This document shows positions 1 to 10,364 of a DNA stretch of 64,000 bases, one piece after another. Each line of letters opens with the position of its first letter. Position 1 is the stretch's first letter. Location of the stretch: contig WNNJ02001239.1 of the NCBI GenBank assembly GCA_012934845.2, positions 186,001 through 250,000 on the forward strand, given 5' to 3'. The notes beneath the pieces were generated by a model. That model saw only the letters and a program-made list of their open reading frames with translations, did not search any database and was not told where the DNA came from. This DNA comes from Pomphorhynchus laevis. Its lineage: Eukaryota; Acanthocephala; Palaeacanthocephala; Echinorhynchida; Pomphorhynchidae. Position numbers and translations under genes: made by a program.

Positions 1-290
1 AAATCATATTGCAACAATATGTTATTATATTTGTTTTATATAAAACAAATATATAATAGATGTATATAATATATTAATAGATTTTTAATATATTAATAGA
101 TGCATATTTTAAACTAGTTTACTATAAAAATTAAATAAAACAGAGAATCTTAAAATATCTGAATTAACACAATATTATTTGTTGGTAAAAATTCCAACTC
201 ATATTTGTTGAAGAATTGCAAATATTGTTGCAATTCTTTAATAATATTATTTAAAATAAATTTAAAATCATTAGCGAAAAATTTTAAAGG
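1..290 (+). mobile_element. Decayed 3' tail of YIDD-type reverse transcriptase element, copy A
   Basis: Words such as TTGCAACAATATGT and CATATTTTAAACTAG follow the order of the last third of the reverse transcriptase ORF at 12632-13282. Every frame contains stops, so this is a relic. It lies directly upstream of a second partial copy in the same orientation, as if two 5'-truncated copies landed side by side or one was duplicated. Confidence 0.55.
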
Positions 291-660
291 ATGGATAATA
301 CATTAAATAATGAAGTTTTAAGAATTACCATTATATGTAATAATATTAGTTGTCTAATATATACATATTTTAAACTAGGTTTATATACAAATAAAACAAA
401 ACAGAAAATCGTAAAATATATAAATCAACACAATATTAAATAAATTTAAACTCTTAAGCGAAAATTTTTAATGGGTGAATAATAAACAATATGCTTTGTA
501 TTAGAATAAGGTACTCTGAATAATCAAATTTCATCAGAGGAAATACGTCCTTAACACGCATATGGCCCCGCTGCTATGTTGTGTCGATGATTTGATACTA
601 AAACCTGATAGCATTTTTTGTGCGAAATAATAAATAATAGGCGATGCATTTAGTAAGAGT
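291..660 (+). mobile_element. Decayed 3' tail of the same RT element, copy B, with its 3' untranslated tail
   Basis: The segment follows the end of the RT ORF at 13060-13280 and continues into the untranslated tail. That tail includes a small hairpin (AAATACGT/ACGCATAT) and the GGCCCCGCTGCTATG word seen at 13350-13364. Several frameshifts are present. The tail hairpin differs from the 13.3-kb copy in a paired A-T to G-C change, which argues that its RNA structure was once maintained. Confidence 0.6.
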
Positions 661-1546
661 TTGCATCTTCTTTCGACAAGTACTCTAAAATATGCAACTT
701 ACAATGCAAGTATGTACTCTACTAAGATCTTAGTTTTATTATAAAAACAAACTTTAAAATGTTTTGTCAAAAGACAACAGCTATCGAAATATTTGAAATT
801 TTATAAAGGTTTAATTTATCTTTTTTCTTTAATTATCCAGTGTGCAATGAGCGTGGGAGTAAAATAAACTATATTTTTTGACTTAACTTTTGCTGATTTA
901 TTCCGTTTGCGATTCACATACACAATCGAAATAAAATTTAAAAATAATAATATTTTTCACTCTTTGCTTTGAAATATTTTTGAGTCGACAAAGTATTCAG
1001 TTTTGTACGTATCAATTCTCTCTTTGATGGTAAAATTTCTACGTATCAATTCTTCTTTTTGATAACCTCTGATCATTATTCTGATACAACGTATATTATT
1101 TATTAGTTAATTCATAAAAATTTGCCTTTATTTTTAATTTTAACTTGATATGAATATAAATTGTATAAAATCTTATGTAATTATTTATTATTTACAATTT
1201 AACTTTTTTTATCGTATAAAATATGTATACTAAATTATCTAATCTGATTCTCAGACCGGTGGCTATGGAGTCACTGATCTGAGCATATCCAGAATATTGG
1301 AAAAGAGAAAGATCATGCAATCAAAAACCGTATTTTTAAATTTTTGCAAATGAGAAGCGAAATATAAAAATAAATTTATGTTTTATTGATCCTGATTAAA
1401 AATTCCAAATTTAATAAATGATTCAAAATCAATCATGTTTATATCCGTTTAATGTTTTTAAAATGGAAACATTTGATTTATAATGACATATTTTATTAAT
1501 ACAAGTTTACTGTTCCTGTTAATTAATACAGAGTTAATTAAAACAG
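661..1546. other. AT-rich spacer with small repeat fragments
   Basis: No gene seen. Positions 1070-1110 resemble the terminal tail of the RT element at 13420-13460. Positions about 1350-1390 (GCGAAATATAA...AAATAAATT...TTTTATTGATC) match an interspersed repeat also found near 50.88 kb. The remainder is simple AT-rich sequence. Confidence 0.4.
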
Positions 1547-1762
1547 AGTACTTCATATGAATGATATTTTTAAATATTTGATGGTATTTTTAATTCGACG
1601 CTTTTTGAAGACGAATCGAACGAAATACCAAAATGGAATTACTGGAAGTATTTGTTCAATAGAAAAGGACAACTGGTTGGACATTGGAATCACGAAACGA
1701 GGATTCGCGAAATAGAACCATTTATTCATTCTGAAGTGTACCACAAATACAAAGAGCTGTGA
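1547..1762 (+). pseudogene. Glutathione-peroxidase-like terminal exon with a frameshift
   Basis: Glutathione peroxidases reduce peroxides with glutathione or thioredoxin. This piece would encode only the C-terminal end. After a possible acceptor (AAACAG at 1541-1546) one frame reads NDIFKYL. From 1577 the neighbouring frame reads IPKWNYWKYLFNRKGQLVGH and then HETRIREIEPFI up to a TGA at 1760-1762. This matches the family pattern WNFxKFLxxxxGxxxxR followed by the last helix (xxIExxI). The two halves lie in different frames, so about one base is gained or lost near 1577. The Sec/Cys active-site exon is not seen upstream. It could be a pseudogene, or the last exon of a gene with an assembly error. 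The family call is fairly secure; functionality is unlikely. Confidence 0.55.
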
Positions 1763-2655
1763 GAGGTCAATGATTTCAAGTAGCATCTCAAGTTTACGAA
1801 ATTGCAAACCTAAAACATTTTCCATCTAGAGATAGCTGTTGTCATTGCACTGTTAAATTATTGATCAAAAGTTGCTAAAAACGCGTTCATTGCATTTATG
1901 CCTTTTAATGATGACTGTTTTTAATCGATCCGTACACGCTCACGGATGGTTCTAAATATAAATTTGTATTCGTACTAACATCTGCATAAATTTAACTTCA
2001 ATCCTTTAATTACGTAATCTTAAATCCTCAAGATTACGCTTTGTTTAAAGCGTATAAATCTATAAAGTGTATAAAGTGTATAAGTTCCCTGAAGTGAAAT
2101 ATTTGTTCGGTAAAATGAACAAAAACGTAAAACACTTATGTTACTTAAAACTTAAATGTTACTAAATGTTACTATAGGTCTGCTTATAGATTTAGCTGGA
2201 TTGGAATTCTTTAAAATTCGTAATTAGGCTAAGTGCTGCCAGATTGGGTTACAAATAGTGGATTAAGCGATTTTGACTGTGACTGAGAAAGATGATGATG
2301 GTGATGTGGATCTTATCAATGATTTAGTAATGAAGCGTTAATGCTAATTGCTATCTATCATTTGCTAAGACATAGTTACATTTTTTATATGTCAAATTTA
2401 ATACTCGAATATTTAATACGCCCATACAACGACTTCAACAAATTAGAACAAAGACATTTAACAATAAAGAGGATTTATTTTTTATTAGCTTTCAGATGAA
2501 ATTTATCTAAACTACTATTCAATAAATTTAATTTCAATTTAATTATTGAAAAACTTAAATTCAAATGGATGTATTAGAACTATCTAAATTTATTGAAATT
2601 CAAATTTGTAATAATATAACAATCATATTTAATTGATGATAATTATTTGTAAAAC
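1763..2655. other. AT-rich spacer
   Basis: I see no gene, RNA or clear repeat here. Short open stretches such as the one near 2280-2340, rich in GATGATGATGG, have no recognisable homology. Confidence 0.4.
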
Positions 2656-2727
2656 GGCTTGGTGGTCTAGTGGTATGATTCTCGCTTCGGGTGCGAGAGG
2701 TCTCGGGTTCGATTCCCGACCAAGCCC
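2656..2727 (+). tRNA. tRNA-Pro (anticodon CGG)
   Basis: A complete 72-nt cloverleaf without intron. The acceptor stem is GGCTTGG (2656-2662) with CCAAGCC (2720-2726) and discriminator C at 2727. The anticodon stem CTCGC/GCGAG (2681-2685/2693-2697) holds loop TTCGGGT with CGG at 2688-2690. The T arm is TCGGG-TTCGATT-CCCGA (2703-2719). The A box (TGGTCTAGTGG, from 2663) and B box (GGTTCGATTCC, 2706-2716) are intact, so it should be transcribed by RNA polymerase III. CCA is not encoded, as is usual in eukaryotes. Only a TTT follows closely, a weak terminator. Confidence 0.95.
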
Positions 2728-3149
2728 GTTTCATTAACATTTAAACTAAAGGTAATTTTGTTACTAAATTACTGTATCGGATGTTTTAATAGAAGAAAAA
2801 TTAATTGTTAATTATACTAACACGCCTACATTGAACACCTCTTAAAAATTTTGTTTTGATTATCTCGAGTTAAAAAATTGTCTTGATTCTTATAAATACT
2901 TACAAACAAAAATTTTTACAGCTTAAACACACAAAATAAATAACACACAGCAAAATAACTTCCTTCGTGTATAATTGAAAATACCAATATATACAATTGA
3001 AGTACCAATAATACATACAATTGAAATTTGATCGCATCCCGACGATTTACGTCAAAGCAGTCATGCCCAAAATAATATCGATTGACAATATACAGCGCTC
3101 CGTGGAGACATCTGATAGTTCGAGTGGTCCCTTCGAGAAACTCAACAAG

Positions 3150-5610
3150 ACAAAACCGAACCGGTGGAAGAGTCATGCGTGCTCATTACTAATCGCAACG
3201 CAAACGCTTTATCAGCAGATTCATAATCCAAATCGAGGGAGGCGACTGATTACAACGGCAGCTCGAGCTTCGAACTATTTTGTACTGCATGGACGAGTTC
3301 AAACGATTTTTATTTACGTCCGGAGAACGACGCCTCCGATCAGTCAGGGGAAAAGAAGTGCCCTCACTGCCAAAGAATGATATCTGTCACTGCTTGGGGT
3401 TTAGCAAGGTTCCACAGGTACAAGGGTGCACGGTGCTTCGGTACCAGTCAGGATCTCAGCGAATTGCCTTTCACTTACCCTTCACTTTTGGAGCCGCCTT
3501 AACTCTCCCTTCACAACGGTACGTTAACAGATTGCGACGTTTGCGGTCAAACGAACCCGCGTAAACGCACTACCTCTTGCAGACGATGTAGCCGGATATT
3601 TCATCTGACTTGTATCAGAATAAATCGCCATAGCTTCTACTCTGGGAATATCGCCCTAGCGCAGGTTTCTCGACAAACTACAAGCCGACCTCGCAACACG
3701 AACTAACGGGGCAAAGTAACCACCCACATGAACTCCAATCAATATTATATTCTAACGTTCGAACTATCACTCGATTGCCATGAAAATGTCGGAAAGAAGC
3801 GGCGGACTTACTCTCTAACATCATCGAATCTGCCCATGATTCAAACTCAATAAATAGCTGGGTCCGCCTTCTCTGTCTACCTAAATTATGCTTTTCAGGA
3901 CGCCATGTAAGTGCAGAAAACCGAGGCAATCATTTATATCATGGATAATACGCGCAAAAATAAAGAACTACCCAACAGGCCCCCCATTAAGAGTGTCCCT
4001 CCAAATATTCGAAAATCCTCTGGTCCAAAATCCGCATTCTTTCTGCTAAAGGGTGCAGCAGGGCGATCTCTTTGGTTCCTTTCTGATTTCGCTTCGTAAC
4101 TAACGTAACTAACGTCAAGTCGATCCCAGACATTGCATGTAACATGTGGTATCTCGAAGACGGGATCATAGGAAGAGATCCTGATGTCGTTTGCACCGCT
4201 CTAAACATGCTCGACGTGCAATTTAAGTCAATCGGGCACTTTCTTAACTGGCGAAAACTGAGATTATCGATCCACCAATGATTGCAAGAATATGTGGATC
4301 TAACTGTAGGCATCCTCCGGTACAGAACTCCACTGGCGACTTCGAGTTACTGGGCACTCCTTTGGGAAGCGTTAAATTTATACAAAGGGTCCTTTTGGAT
4401 ACATATCTCCCGAAACAAGCGGCTGATCTTGATCTCGTATCTGCAATAGAAGACTCTCAAATCGATTATTTATTACTAAATGTTGTTCGGCGTCCAGAGT
4501 AATCCATATAATGAGAACGATTTATCCTCAAACCTTTCGCCCTTTCGCCACTCGATTTGATGCATGTATCCTGGATTCGCTTCAGAACATTGTAACTACG
4601 CATCTTGATCACAATCAGCGTGACTAGGCAGCACTGCCAACGAGATTAGGAGATCTGGGTTTTCGGATAATGACCGAACATTAAACATCGGCTTTCGTCG
4701 CCAGTGTCGCAAGAGTAGCTTTCATTTAAGGTCTCCCTTGTTCGCATTTTCCTACTTTCGACTCCTCTTTTTCGGATCTACTCCTCGCACCCAAAGAACC
4801 AGCATCCGATGCCGAAATCTTATCTCAATCACGCTTGCCCTCGATTGTTGATAACACTACTTACGAAAATTTGCTAGTCAGATTAAATCATTTCGACAGA
4901 GCGAGGTGTTTGGCTGTCGCCCAACCGCACGCATCGGCATGGCTACACGTAATTCCCAATAAAGGGTCACTGACCGTGTTTCCGTCACCCCAATTTTGTG
5001 CGCTAATCCGTATGTGGTTAGGGATTCCATTAACGCCCAGCGCCTACAGATGAAGCCGATGCTACCGTCACGGCGACCGTTATGGGTTGCACGCTCTAAC
5101 TTGCCAGTTTGAAGGCTTTGGAGGCGACAGGCATGATGCTATTTGAGACGTTTTCTTTCGCGCCGCCCAACGAACGATGATGCACGTGGGGTTAGAAACG
5201 CATCACTTACTACCAGACTCACAGGAGAGTCCGGCAGATATCCTTCTCTATGTGAACCCACTCGAGGCTGTAGATTTCGCGGTGACAAACCTTTTACAAC
5301 CGACTTACGTACGATAATCGCAACGATCGGAGGTTCGACAGTAACGCTAACGCAGAAGGCTTTAAATATCGTAAGTACAAACAGCGCGTGGAGTCCGACA
5401 GCTACAACTTCAGGCCAGCAGTAGTAGAGGGTTTTGGAGGATGGAACGACAGGTGCGAGGCTTTGCTCTGTAAAATAACAACTTTTGAAAATCGGGTAGT
5501 AGGCACCCCTTACCCGATAGCAGCTACAAAGATATTCCAGGAAGCGTCGGTGGCCTTAATGCGCAAGCGATTCTGGCTTCATTGGAAAACAGCGAAGTAG
5601 CAATAGCTAC
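3150..5610 (+). pseudogene. Decayed non-LTR retrotransposon with N-terminal zinc fingers, RT remnant and endonuclease-like C-terminus
   Basis: Pieces of one retrotransposon protein read in order across shifting frames. Near 3353-3420 a C2H2-type finger begins CPHCQRM. At about 3534-3615 a PHD-like finger reads CDVCGQTN...CRRCSRIFHLTC. Around 4140 comes an RT segment with MWYLEDGIIG. Around 4920 is PHASAWLHVIP, followed by GLHALTCQFEGFGGDRHDAI and PADILLYVNPLEAVDFAVTN. Around 5380-5580 come KYKQRVESDSYNFRP and FQEASVALMRKRFWLHW. The ADILL...AVDFAVT pattern recalls a restriction-enzyme-like endonuclease centre, and the family is common in invertebrates. Many stops and frameshifts mean no activity is expected. 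The block is clearly less AT-rich than its surroundings. Confidence 0.6.
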
Positions 5611-5731
5611 AACCGCAATCGTATCCCTTCCTAAGCCACACATGTTCACAGGGAACGACGCCCTGTCATTTCATCGCACAAACCTGAGAAGACGAAACCT
5701 CACGTCATTAACGACATAACCTGATCTACAG

Positions 5732-5967
5732 GAGACAATCAAAGAGGTGGTCGCGGAGAACAAGCGATGTTTTGACTTTACCGAATCCATCAATACGACA
5801 GGCACGAAGATGAGGGAAACTGACAACGAGGAGGAATACTGTGAATCCTTCAAGGTTTTCAATAGGTACGATAACGGTTTCACATCGGCATCCGAGATAC
5901 GGCAATTCATGACCAACCTAGGAGGCAAGTTGACCGACGATAAGGAACTGCAGAACTTTAAGGAAAC
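5732..5967 (+). pseudogene. Calmodulin-like EF-hand exon, diverged
   Basis: Between a possible acceptor (CTACAG ending 5731) and donor (GTGAGT from 5968) one frame stays open. It reads KRCFDFTE, then TKMRETDNEEE, then SFKVFN and the loop NRYDNGFTSASE, then IRQFMTNLGGKLTDD. This is the end of EF-hand 2, the linker and EF-hand 3 of a calmodulin-type protein. In the visible loop, position 1 is N and position 3 is Y where Asp is usual, while N5, G6 and E12 remain, so calcium binding would be weakened. No flanking EF-hand exons were found. It could be one exon of a diverged calmodulin-like gene or an isolated relic; its position just downstream of a dead retrotransposon favours a relic. Confidence 0.55.
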
Positions 5968-6264
5968 GTGAGTGATTCGAATCAAATCATGTCTAGATAC
6001 ATACGTTCAATGTCACGAGGAGGTGTTGCCCTGAATTGAATCATGTCTTCATGAAATGCTCCAGCCTTCTGCGTTTATTTCATTCCCGTCCGATGCGAAA
6101 CACGTGATAGATTTTTCCACCGTTGGTGCATGTAACCCCCTGACGAAGTGCCTATTGACTTTCACATATCAGATGATCTACGTAACAACACCACAGATAA
6201 CATGAGTTCTCTGTCCAACACTCTCAGATGATCACGTTTCGGAACTCTATTTAAGATAAATGAT

Positions 6265-7103
6265 ATGATCAAAAATAGAAAATACTCAGTATTCGCCCGT
6301 GAAAAGTATACTGATTCACAAATGCCAAAGCTGCTGCCTGCACAACGCCTCAGACGTCATCGTCATTTGCTCTGCCATATCGAGCGCCAATTGAACACAA
6401 AACAGCAAGAACTCCAGGGTTTGCAGAAAATGCAGCGGATATACAACGAGAATCAGAAATTCCGCGAGGAAATCGCAGTAGACGAAAAACTAAAGGCGAA
6501 GGATATCGACATTTCCAACCTCAACCTAGAATAAAGAATTAAGAGATTCTAATTAACGAGCTCTCAAAAAACTTAACTATTTCAAAAGCATCTATTGAAC
6601 GGTGCTCAAAAACAAACCTCTCATTTTGTAGCAACTGTGTAGATCAACAGTCGGTACTTGTGAACGGGACAGATTGCAGTGACAATCGAAATCAAACTAA
6701 TTTCACGGAAGTCGATAATGGATTGAATGACGTCAGGACATCAGATGAAAAAGTAACAGATTTACCAGGCGAAGAGGAGGAGGAACCGACAACAATTTAC
6801 GTAGGAAGCGCGTTAACCGATCATTACTTTTCCTCAGAGGAATTTGGCGAGAGAATTATCTTAATGAGCGCGGGAGTTGAAATGATGACAATTAAAGCCG
6901 ATAACGACGACGAAAGTACAAAAGTCGAAAACGCCAGCGGAAAGAAGAAAAGGAATGTAAAGCTCGGCGTTGATGGGATTAGCGACGACGACATCAGTCT
7001 TCACATCATAGAGGATGAGGACGATGACGTAAACATGGACTTTGATGAGGACGAGAATGAAGACGATAGTGATGAGAAAGAATTTGATAACAACGAACTG
7101 TAA
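6265..7103 (+). pseudogene. Broken gene for a coiled-coil and acidic-tail protein
   Basis: The family is not recognised. The first open stretch (to 6534) is basic and then helical (LLCHIERQLNTKQQELQGLQ, heptad-like). About 20 nt later the coiled coil continues in another frame (INELSKNLTIS), and after a further shift the frame running to 7103 gives a Cys-rich bit (FCSNCV) and a long acidic tail (DEDDDVNMDFDEDENEDDSD). The pieces read as one protein only if at least two small frameshifts near 6535-6570 are assumed. There is no convincing start codon for the second part. It may be a decayed host gene or a transposon ORF1-like protein. Downstream (7110-7365) is AT-rich and empty. Confidence 0.35.
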
Positions 7104-7365
7104 TTTTTCAAAACAGGTGTAATGATATTCAAACTTTATTTTAAAAATTAAAAGTTTGTTAACAAAATCACCGATTAAAGTGTTTTTTTTAAATAAATAA
7201 TTTGAAATTTTGAAAGTTTTCAATAATTTGAAAAAAAAGAGAGTGAAATAATTTCTTTTTATAAAAATTATTCAAATTTTCGATAGCCAACATTTTTTAT
7301 CACGATAACAAAAAGTTTTATATTTGATGTACATTGCTAATACAACTTCAAGCAATTAGATATGC

Positions 7366-7590
7366 CTAATTACTCCAACAACTACGGTCTCCGATCCTTC
7401 CTCGTCGCCGCCTCACTCGCCTGGAATCAACTCCCTCTCGACGTCCGCCGCGCCCCCTCCTTTATCACATTCAAACACCTCCTCCGTTCACACCTTCTCG
7501 ACACCTGATTCACAGTCTTGTTTTTTTGTGTGATCATGTAAGCGTGCGCTGGCACGCATTTGCCACGTTAAAATAAATCCTTTTTTTAAT
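7366..7590 (+). mobile_element. 5'-truncated 3' end of CR1-like element (family A)
   Basis: The sequence matches the last part of ORF2 and the 3' end of the element at 28425-32900. It encodes the WNQLPLDVRRAPSF-type C-terminus, a TGA, and then the tail TAAGCGTGCGCTGGCACGC ... AAATAAATCC followed by T-rich sequence. Only about 220 bp are present, typical of target-primed insertion that aborted early. Confidence 0.8.
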
Positions 7591-7640
7591 GTTTAAACAT
7601 AATTGCAACAAAGAAATTACAAAATAAAAAACTGATGGTG

Positions 7641-9008
7641 ACTGAAAGTCGTGAATAAAAGTCCAGTCTAGCAAGCAGCACCATTTTGTATAAATGCCGC
7701 ATTTCGAAAAAAATCCTTTACCGTTGTTTACCCAGCACATCCGTGCACCACCATTATAAATGCCGTATTCATCAAGGATTCAACGAGTGCAGCGACAATT
7801 CAGCAACAACCTCTGCCTAGTGTTTAAGGATGGTCCGCACAGCAATTTGATCTGGTAAAGAGCGAAAGCCTCAGACAATTAAGCAAAGTGTCGGAAACGC
7901 CTTTATTCACAATGTCACACAGGCAACCGAAACGACCAGTGAGTACTTCATTCTACTGATGAGTGTTGCCGGGTACTCATCATTTCGATGCTGAATTGGT
8001 CGTCTAGAAGTGACATGGTGACTGAAAGTCGTGAATCGAAGTTCAGTCCATCAAGCAACACCATTTAGTATAAATGCCGTATTTCGTAAGAAATCCTGGA
8101 CCGTTGTTTACTCAGCACATCCGTGCACTACTATTATACCTGCCGTATCCATTTAGGATCCAACGAGTGCAGCGACAATTCAGCAACAACCTCTGCCTAG
8201 TGTTTAAGGATGGTCCGCACAGCAATTCGATCTGGTTAAGAGCGTAAGCCTCAGACAATTAAGCAAAGTGTCGGAAACGCCTTTATTCACAATGTCACAC
8301 AGGCAACCGAAACGACCAGTGTGTACCTCATTCTACTGATGAGTGTTGCCGGGTACTCATCATTTCGATGCTGAAGTGGTCGTCTAGAAGTGACATGGTG
8401 ACTGAAAGTCGTGAATCGAAGTCCAGTCTATAAAGCAACACCATTTAGTATAAATGCCGTATTTCGTAAGAAATCCTGGACCGTTGTCTACTCAGCACAT
8501 TCGTGCATTACTATTATACCTGCCGTATCCATTTAGGATCCAACGAGTGCAGCGACAATTCAGCAACAACCTCTGCCTAGTGTTTAAAGGATGGTCCGCA
8601 CAGCAATTCGATCTGGTTAAGAGCGAAAGCCTCAGACAATTAAGCAAAGTGTCGGAAACGCCTTTATTCACAATGTCACACAGGCAACCGAAACGACCAG
8701 TGTGTACCTCATTCTACTGATGAGTGTTGCCAGGTACTCATCATTTCGATGCTGAAGTGGTCGTCTAGAAGTGACATGGTGATTGAAAGTCGTGAATCTA
8801 AGTCCAGTCTATCATGCAACTCCATTTTATATAAATGCCGTATTTCGTAAAAAATACTGAATCGTTGTTTACCAAGCACATCCGTGCACCACCATTATAA
8901 ATGCCGTATCCATTAAGGATCCATCGAGTGCAGCGACAATTCAGCAACAACCTATGCTTAGTGTTTAAGGATGTGCCGCACAGCAATTCGATCGTGTAAA
9001 GAGCGCAT
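7641..9008 (+). repeat. 380-bp tandem satellite, 3.6 copies
   Basis: Units start with ACTGAAAGTCGTGAAT at 7641, 8021 and 8401, and with ATTGAAAGTCGTGAAT at 8782, giving periods of 380, 380 and 381 bp. The last copy stops near 9008. Copies are closely similar, so the array is fairly young or homogenised. Each full unit contains CTGATGA (8336-8342 in unit 2), CCGAAACGACC (8307-8317) and GGTCGTC (8378-8384), which are the three strands of a hammerhead core, plus an 8-bp hairpin TGATGAGT/ACTCATCA (8337-8344/8355-8362). ORFs in the array are not conserved in length. Unit size and copy number resemble animal retrozymes (ribozyme-bearing small tandem repeats); this is inference. Confidence 0.9.
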
Positions 9009-9239
9009 GTTTTTAATAAATTGGACGTTATTCATTAAATTCAATTAAAATTTAATTCATTTTTAAATTAATTAAATTAATTATTAATTAAAATATTAAA
9101 ATTGCATTTATTTTAAATATTTTGACTGAACAAATATTCCACTATCAGGAATATTTAATCTAAAAATACAAGACGAATTAAAAATTAGTGTAAATTTTTA
9201 ATCCATCTTGGATATTTAATACGGCTGAAAAAACTTGGT
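9009..9239. other. AT-rich spacer
   Basis: Low-complexity A/T sequence after the satellite. No gene or structured repeat recognised. Confidence 0.4.
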
Positions 9240-9500
9240 GTCAACGGCTTCTTTAATTGTGTTTTCTGTAATTACTCTCCAGATCTATTATTTTCACTTT
9301 ATCGAAGTAGATAGTATAACCAGTGTTGTGTACATGAATCGCTAATGCAAAGTTTTGGCTCGGTGAAGTAAAGGCTAATACAAGCGTGTAATGACACAAC
9401 GACCTTTGTGTTTAATACATTAGCAACGCTCGTTATAATGAAAATGGTAAGAAAAGCGCTGTGGGAAGGACCATGCAAAGTGGTTTTTCTCATAGCACCT
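9240..9500 (-). mobile_element. Penelope-like element fragment (GIY-YIG-associated region)
   Basis: On the minus strand a frame reads FALAIHVHNTGYTIYFDKVK and then IIDLESNYRKH. This resembles the segment that follows the GIY-YIG nuclease in Penelope-like elements (pattern ALAxHxxxTGHxIxFxxxKxxxxExNYxKR). Stops and frameshifts flank it. It is too short to assign to a subfamily. Confidence 0.4.
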
Positions 9501-10359
9501 TAACCTAATTGACAATTTAGAAGTTCGATCAATTACGTTTATTTGTATCACGGTAATAACAAGGTGGTAGCAAACATTTCAGGATCGACTAATATTATTT
9601 AAATAATTAGCAGAAAATTATCGCTAAGCCAAATGTTATTAAACGAGTTCTTAAAAATCGAAAACAATATCTTATCAGGATAACCTAATGAGCGAAATGT
9701 TGTCGATAGGCATCGATGCTCTGTAATTAATTTATCATCAAGTGATTTACACAAACTGAAAGGTAAGATGGCATCGTTCAAAAAATTCCTAAATGTGAAC
9801 TACAAGAACATCATACGGTTAAATTAATTCGCATAATTATTTTTCTTTATTTAAAATGCAGGTCGTAATACCAAGTTTTATATGCGTTCTCGTAAATATA
9901 AAAGACTCAGTAATAGTTTATGCCAATAATGCATTCGATCATATGTGCCTCTCAGAATAGTGTAATCGAAGGAATTATAATCGCCCGGGAGGAAACGGCC
10001 AATCGAGTTTTCTGAAATTGGAACACACTCGCACGCTCATATAATAACTTTTTTAACTAATAAATTTTAACTAATCGATTTTAACTAATCGTAAATTTTA
10101 CGATTTCCGCTATGAAGCGTTTCGATTCAAAATTTTAATAATAGTCAATCGAAGTCGTAATAATAATTTTTTAAATAAAAAAAATATTTATTGTTTATTA
10201 TTAATAAACAATATTAATGTTTATTTTGAAAAAGAGAACACAGAAAAGTCAAAGAAAGATAATATAATTATATTTATAATTTAACCCTTACACGGGCAGT
10301 GAGCTGCTGAGCGTGCCCCCCGAATGTAACGGGATTACATTTCGGCTAGTAAAACGCCT
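9501..10359. other. AT-rich spacer
   Basis: No coding exon, RNA or tandem repeat recognised. Short ORFs here lack codon bias and homology. Confidence 0.4.
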
Positions 10360-10364
10360 ATGCG

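Noticed and set aside
3021-3380. 119-residue ORF on the plus strand
   Set aside because: Its frame carries no recognisable domain, whereas the overlapping frames give zinc-finger motifs of the retrotransposon; treated as a shadow.
3987-4313. Minus-strand 108-residue ORF
   Set aside because: It lies antisense to the RT motif MWYLEDGIIG of the plus-strand relic.
6135-6165. CTGACGAAGTGCC word as a further hammerhead
   Set aside because: No GAAA with matching stem II or stem I follows.
6861-7223. Minus-strand 120-residue ORF
   Set aside because: Antisense shadow of the acidic tail on the plus strand.
8454-8720. 88-residue ORF inside the 380-bp satellite
   Set aside because: The equivalent frame is broken in other units, so it is not a conserved gene.
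9299-9493. Minus-strand 64-residue ORF
   Set aside because: The Penelope-like signal lies in a different frame of the same strand.
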